From Flavobacteriaceae bacterium (GTDB lineage Bacteria; Bacteroidota; Bacteroidia; Flavobacteriales; Flavobacteriaceae): 64,000 nt of DNA. This document shows positions 61,544-64,000 of the stretch, piece after piece (the first letter of the stretch is position 1; every line of letters starts with the position of its first letter). The position numbers and the translations under genes are program-made. The notes under the pieces are model-generated. The model was not told where the DNA came from, did not search any database, and saw only the letters and a program-made list of their open reading frames with translations. The stretch lies in contig JAURRA010000017.1 of the NCBI GenBank assembly GCA_030835825.1, positions 1 through 64,000 of the forward strand, given 5' to 3'.

Positions 61544-62946
61544 ATGTGCAATGCGCGGTCTTCAGTGGCTGCTAGGGCTGCCTCTTTAATCGCCTCAGCA
61601 AAGGTAGGATGCGCATGAGACATGCGAGATATGTCCTCAGCGGAGGCCCGGTATTCCATGGCGACAACCGCTTCGGCTATCAAGTCTGCTGCTCGGGCAC
61701 CGATGATGTGCACCCCTAACACTTCATCAGTGGTAGCATCGGCCAAAATTTTAACGAAGCCATCTAAGTCCATACTTGCCCGACTTCTGCCCAACGCACG
61801 CATCGGAAATTGACCCGTTTTATAGGTTACACCTGCCGCCTTGAGCTGCTCTTCCGTTTTTCCAACCGCAGCAACTTCTGGCCATGTATAGACCACATTC
61901 GGAATCAAGTTGTAATCGATATGCGGTTGTTGTCCAGCTATAGTTTCTGCGACAAAGGTGCCTTCCTCTTCAGCCTTGTGTGCTAGCATGGCCCCTTGAA
62001 TCACATCACCAATGGCGTAGATATGACTGATATTGGTTTGCAAATGAGCGTTTACGCTAACACGTCCGCGCTCGTCTTTCTCAATGCCTGCGGCCTCTAA
62101 ATTGAGCCCATCCGTATAAGGCTTGCGCCCCACTGAAACCAAGCAATAATCTCCAATTAACTCAACCTCTTTACCTGACTTATCGGTAGCTTTTAAAACA
62201 ACACTGTCATTGTCGCGTGTGACTGCCGTCACTTGATGGGAAGTCAATATTTTCACTTTCGACTTTTTAAACACTTTGGCCAATTCTTTCGATAAGCCAG
62301 AATCCATAGTTGGAATGATACGATCCATGTATTCTACCACAGTCACTTCTGCACCCAAGCGAGAATAGACCTGCCCTAGCTCGAGACCAATAACACCACC
62401 ACCAACTACAATCATGTGTTTCGGAACTTCCTTCAATTTCAGAGCCTCAGTTGATGTGATCACACGTTCTTTGTCCAATGCAATAAAAGGTAAATTATTT
62501 GGCTTACTTCCTGTTGCTATGATCACATGACTCGCCTGCACTTCCTCTTGAACGCCATCTGCTTTGCTGACTGTTATGGTGTGCTGATCTTTAAAACTCC
62601 CTAAACCTTGAAAAACAGTGATCTCATTTTTTTTCATCAAATAATCTAATCCTGCTGTCGTTTGATCAACTACCGATTGCTTGCGCGCAATCATCTTTTC
62701 TAGGTTCACCAATACCGAGCCGTCTATTTCGATCCCATGGTCGTCAAAATGCTTAACAGTGTCTTCATAATGATGCGACGAGTCCAGAAGAGCTTTGCTA
62801 GGAATACAACCCACGTTGAGACATGTGCCTCCCAAAGTGTTATATTTTTCAATCAAAGCTGTTTTCATACCCAATTGAGCACAACGGATAGCAGCCACGT
62901 AACCTCCAGGCCCCGAACCGATAATAGCAACATCAAATTTTGTCAT
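61540..62946 (-). CDS. lpdA: dihydrolipoyl dehydrogenase (E3)
   Basis: E3 reoxidises the lipoyl groups of pyruvate and 2-oxoglutarate dehydrogenases or of the glycine cleavage system. The 468-residue flavoprotein has FAD motif GSGPGGYVAAI (10-20), redox disulfide C42/C47 in GGTCLNVGCIPSK, NAD motif GGGVIGLELGQVYSRLG, IGDVIQGAMLAHKAEEEG and the catalytic histidine in SHAHPTFAEAIKEAA. The length is normal. No other E1 or E2 gene is nearby. A good promoter lies upstream. Confidence 0.96.
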   Translation of the reverse strand: MTKFDVAIIGSGPGGYVAAIRCAQLGMKTALIEKYNTLGGTCLNVGCIPSKALLDSSHHYEDTVKHFDDHGIEIDGSVLVNLEKMIARKQSVVDQTTAGLDYLMKKNEITVFQGLGSFKDQHTITVSKADGVQEEVQASHVIIATGSKPNNLPFIALDKERVITSTEALKLKEVPKHMIVVGGGVIGLELGQVYSRLGAEVTVVEYMDRIIPTMDSGLSKELAKVFKKSKVKILTSHQVTAVTRDNDSVVLKATDKSGKEVELIGDYCLVSVGRKPYTDGLNLEAAGIEKDERGRVSVNAHLQTNISHIYAIGDVIQGAMLAHKAEEEGTFVAETIAGQQPHIDYNLIPNVVYTWPEVAAVGKTEEQLKAAGVTYKTGQFPMRALGRSRASMDLDGFVKILADATTDEVLGVHIIGARAADLIAEAVVAMEYRASAEDISRMSHAHPTFAEAIKEAALAATEDRALHI

Positions 62947-62968
62947 CGTCTTTGTTTTAATACACGTG

Positions 62969-62998
62969 CAAAAATACGTATTAGCTGACTAAATCAAA
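62969..62998 (-). promoter_or_regulatory. promoter of lpdA
   Basis: On the minus strand, TTTG (62995-62998) is followed by 18 bases and TATTTTTG (62969-62976), close to the Bacteroidota TTTG-N19-TAnnTTTG promoter and the best two-part match in the window. It lies about 22 bases before the lpd ATG. Confidence 0.6.
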
Positions 62999-63089
62999 GT
63001 CAAATTGTTAACAATTACTCCCGCAATTCAAAATAGAATTGGAATTTAATGGTCCTAAAAATTATTATCTTGCTCAAAAAATTACGATT

Positions 63090-64000
63090 ATGGCATTTGA
63101 TCCTGCGAAGGCAATTCAAGATTTGCAATACTTCGGTGAATTTGGTGGTGTTAATCCATCTATATCCGATTCTTCTACTTATACCTTTTTGGCTGCAAAA
63201 ACGATGTTTGACACATTCGAGGGTAACGCTGATGGTTGTTATTTATACTCTAGACACTCTACCCCGTCGAACTTGTATTTATCAGTTGCTTTAGCTGCAA
63301 TGGAAAATACTGAGGCCGCTTTGGTTACAGCTTCTGGAATGGGAGCTATCACACCTATCTTCTTCCACCTTTGCAAGGCTGGTGATCATGTTGTTTCTAG
63401 CAGAACTATTTATGGAGGAACCTATGCCTTCTTGAAGAATTTCGCACCTAAATTTCAGTTAAACACATCCTTTGTGGACATTACGGATTTGAAGTCCGTA
63501 GAAGCTGCCATTACCTCACAAACAAAAATACTTTACTGTGAAACCGTTAGCAATCCTTTAATGGAAATCGCTGATATTGCGGCACTATCGGTTATCGCAA
63601 AACGACATGGACTCAAGTTGGTTGTAGACAACACCTTTTCGCCTCTAAGTGTTACTCCTGCCAATTTAGGCGCCGATATTGTTATCCATAGTTTGACTAA
63701 GTTTATTAATGGCAGTAGCGATTCAGTGGCTGGCGTTTTGTGTACAACCCGTGAATTGGTAGACGATATGTGTAATGTGACAGATGGTGCTGCTATGTTG
63801 ATGGGGTCGACCCTAGACAGTTTAAGAGCCTCATCGATCATGAAGAACCTCAGGACCCTACACGTTCGTATACCACAACACAGCAAGAACGCCATGTATT
63901 TCGCTGAACAATTTGAGGCCGACGGCATCAAAACCATTTATCCCGGGTTAAAATCACACAAATCACACGCGCTCTATCAGTCCATCATGCACCCCGATTA
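63090..64000 (+). CDS. Cys/Met metabolism PLP-dependent lyase (partial, 5' part)
   Basis: An ATG at 63090 opens a frame that runs off the right edge (303 codons plus two bases). It shows YLYSRHSTPSNLYLSVALAAMENTEAALVTASGMGAI, split as motif SRHSTPS and TASGMGAI, CETVSNPLMEIADI, VVDNTFSP and the PLP lysine in HSLTKFINGSSD. The family includes methionine gamma-lyase, cystathionine gamma-synthase/lyase and O-acetylhomoserine sulfhydrylase. Residues visible do not settle which. A weak TATCTTG box lies at 63066-63072. An overlapping frame at 63049 is a shadow. Confidence 0.88.
   Translation, partial: MAFDPAKAIQDLQYFGEFGGVNPSISDSSTYTFLAAKTMFDTFEGNADGCYLYSRHSTPSNLYLSVALAAMENTEAALVTASGMGAITPIFFHLCKAGDHVVSSRTIYGGTYAFLKNFAPKFQLNTSFVDITDLKSVEAAITSQTKILYCETVSNPLMEIADIAALSVIAKRHGLKLVVDNTFSPLSVTPANLGADIVIHSLTKFINGSSDSVAGVLCTTRELVDDMCNVTDGAAMLMGSTLDSLRASSIMKNLRTLHVRIPQHSKNAMYFAEQFEADGIKTIYPGLKSHKSHALYQSIMHPD

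Noticed and set aside
1-64000. CRISPR arrays, tRNA, rRNA, insertion sequences, prophage and integrase genes
   Set aside because: Reading gaps and ORF products showed no spaced repeats, cloverleaf-like sequences, transposases, integrases or phage proteins; the gaps are too short to hide them.

Overview
This window is a dense stretch of conserved core genome from a member of the Bacteroidota, most likely the order Flavobacteriales. That rests on a PorX-type response regulator with a PglZ effector domain, an LpxC-FabZ fusion, the gene order HD protein-lpxD-lpxC/fabZ-lpxA-efp-second lpxD-sucD-fabG, a single menaquinone operon, a TonB-dependent receptor, families such as DUF4834, DUF4258 and CAL67264, and repeated TAnnTTTG promoter elements. 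Initiation regions rarely show a Shine-Dalgarno sequence. I see no tRNA, rRNA, CRISPR array, intact insertion sequence or prophage. No stretch longer than 300 bases lacks a gene.

Layout. 1-6.6 kb: the 3' end of an unidentified gene, an Lrp/AsnC regulator, aroB, proline dehydrogenase, and a minus-strand operon porX-tsaE-ald-DUF4258. 6.7-18.8 kb: an HD phosphohydrolase, the lipid A block (lpxD, lpxC-fabZ, lpxA), efp, a second LpxD-like gene, sucD, fabG, a VWA membrane protein, an SPFH protein, a TruA-like pseudouridine synthase and a DUF2461 protein. 18.8-31.9 kb: a small unknown protein, a DUF4834-YfhO-glycosyltransferase operon, an outer-membrane transporter-like protein followed by a GNAT-fold acyltransferase, a convergent serine-palmitoyltransferase-type enzyme, a cysteine synthase/CBS-type enzyme, an S9 oligopeptidase lipoprotein, a threonine aldolase and a DUF3667 membrane protein.

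31.9-40.7 kb: a secreted protein of unknown function, prfB with its programmed +1 frameshift, a TonB-dependent receptor, a small membrane protein, then fumC-hutI-hutG and a CAL67264 membrane protein. 40.7-49.6 kb: one minus-strand operon transcribed menI-menF-menD-cvfB-menB-menA-menC-CPBP protease-menE, which covers most of menaquinone synthesis. 49.7-64 kb: two small membrane genes, dnaK, panB-rluA-aldehyde dehydrogenase, a YifB/ComM ATPase, a truncated RHS-repeat remnant, a YheT hydrolase, tilS, pabB, a tiny membrane ORF, dihydrolipoyl dehydrogenase and the 5' part of a Cys/Met-metabolism PLP enzyme.

Functionally the window serves envelope lipid synthesis (lipid A, probably sphingolipid or sulfonolipid), quinone and folate synthesis, amino-acid catabolism (proline, alanine, histidine, threonine), translation (EF-P, RF2, TsaE, TruA, TilS, RluA) and envelope biology (PorX, TonB receptor). 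I found no new multi-gene defence or mobile system. The points most worth a second look are the acyltransferase/PLP-synthase pair, the RF2 recoding site, the orphan RHS fragment, convergent genes that share stop codons, and several very small membrane genes.
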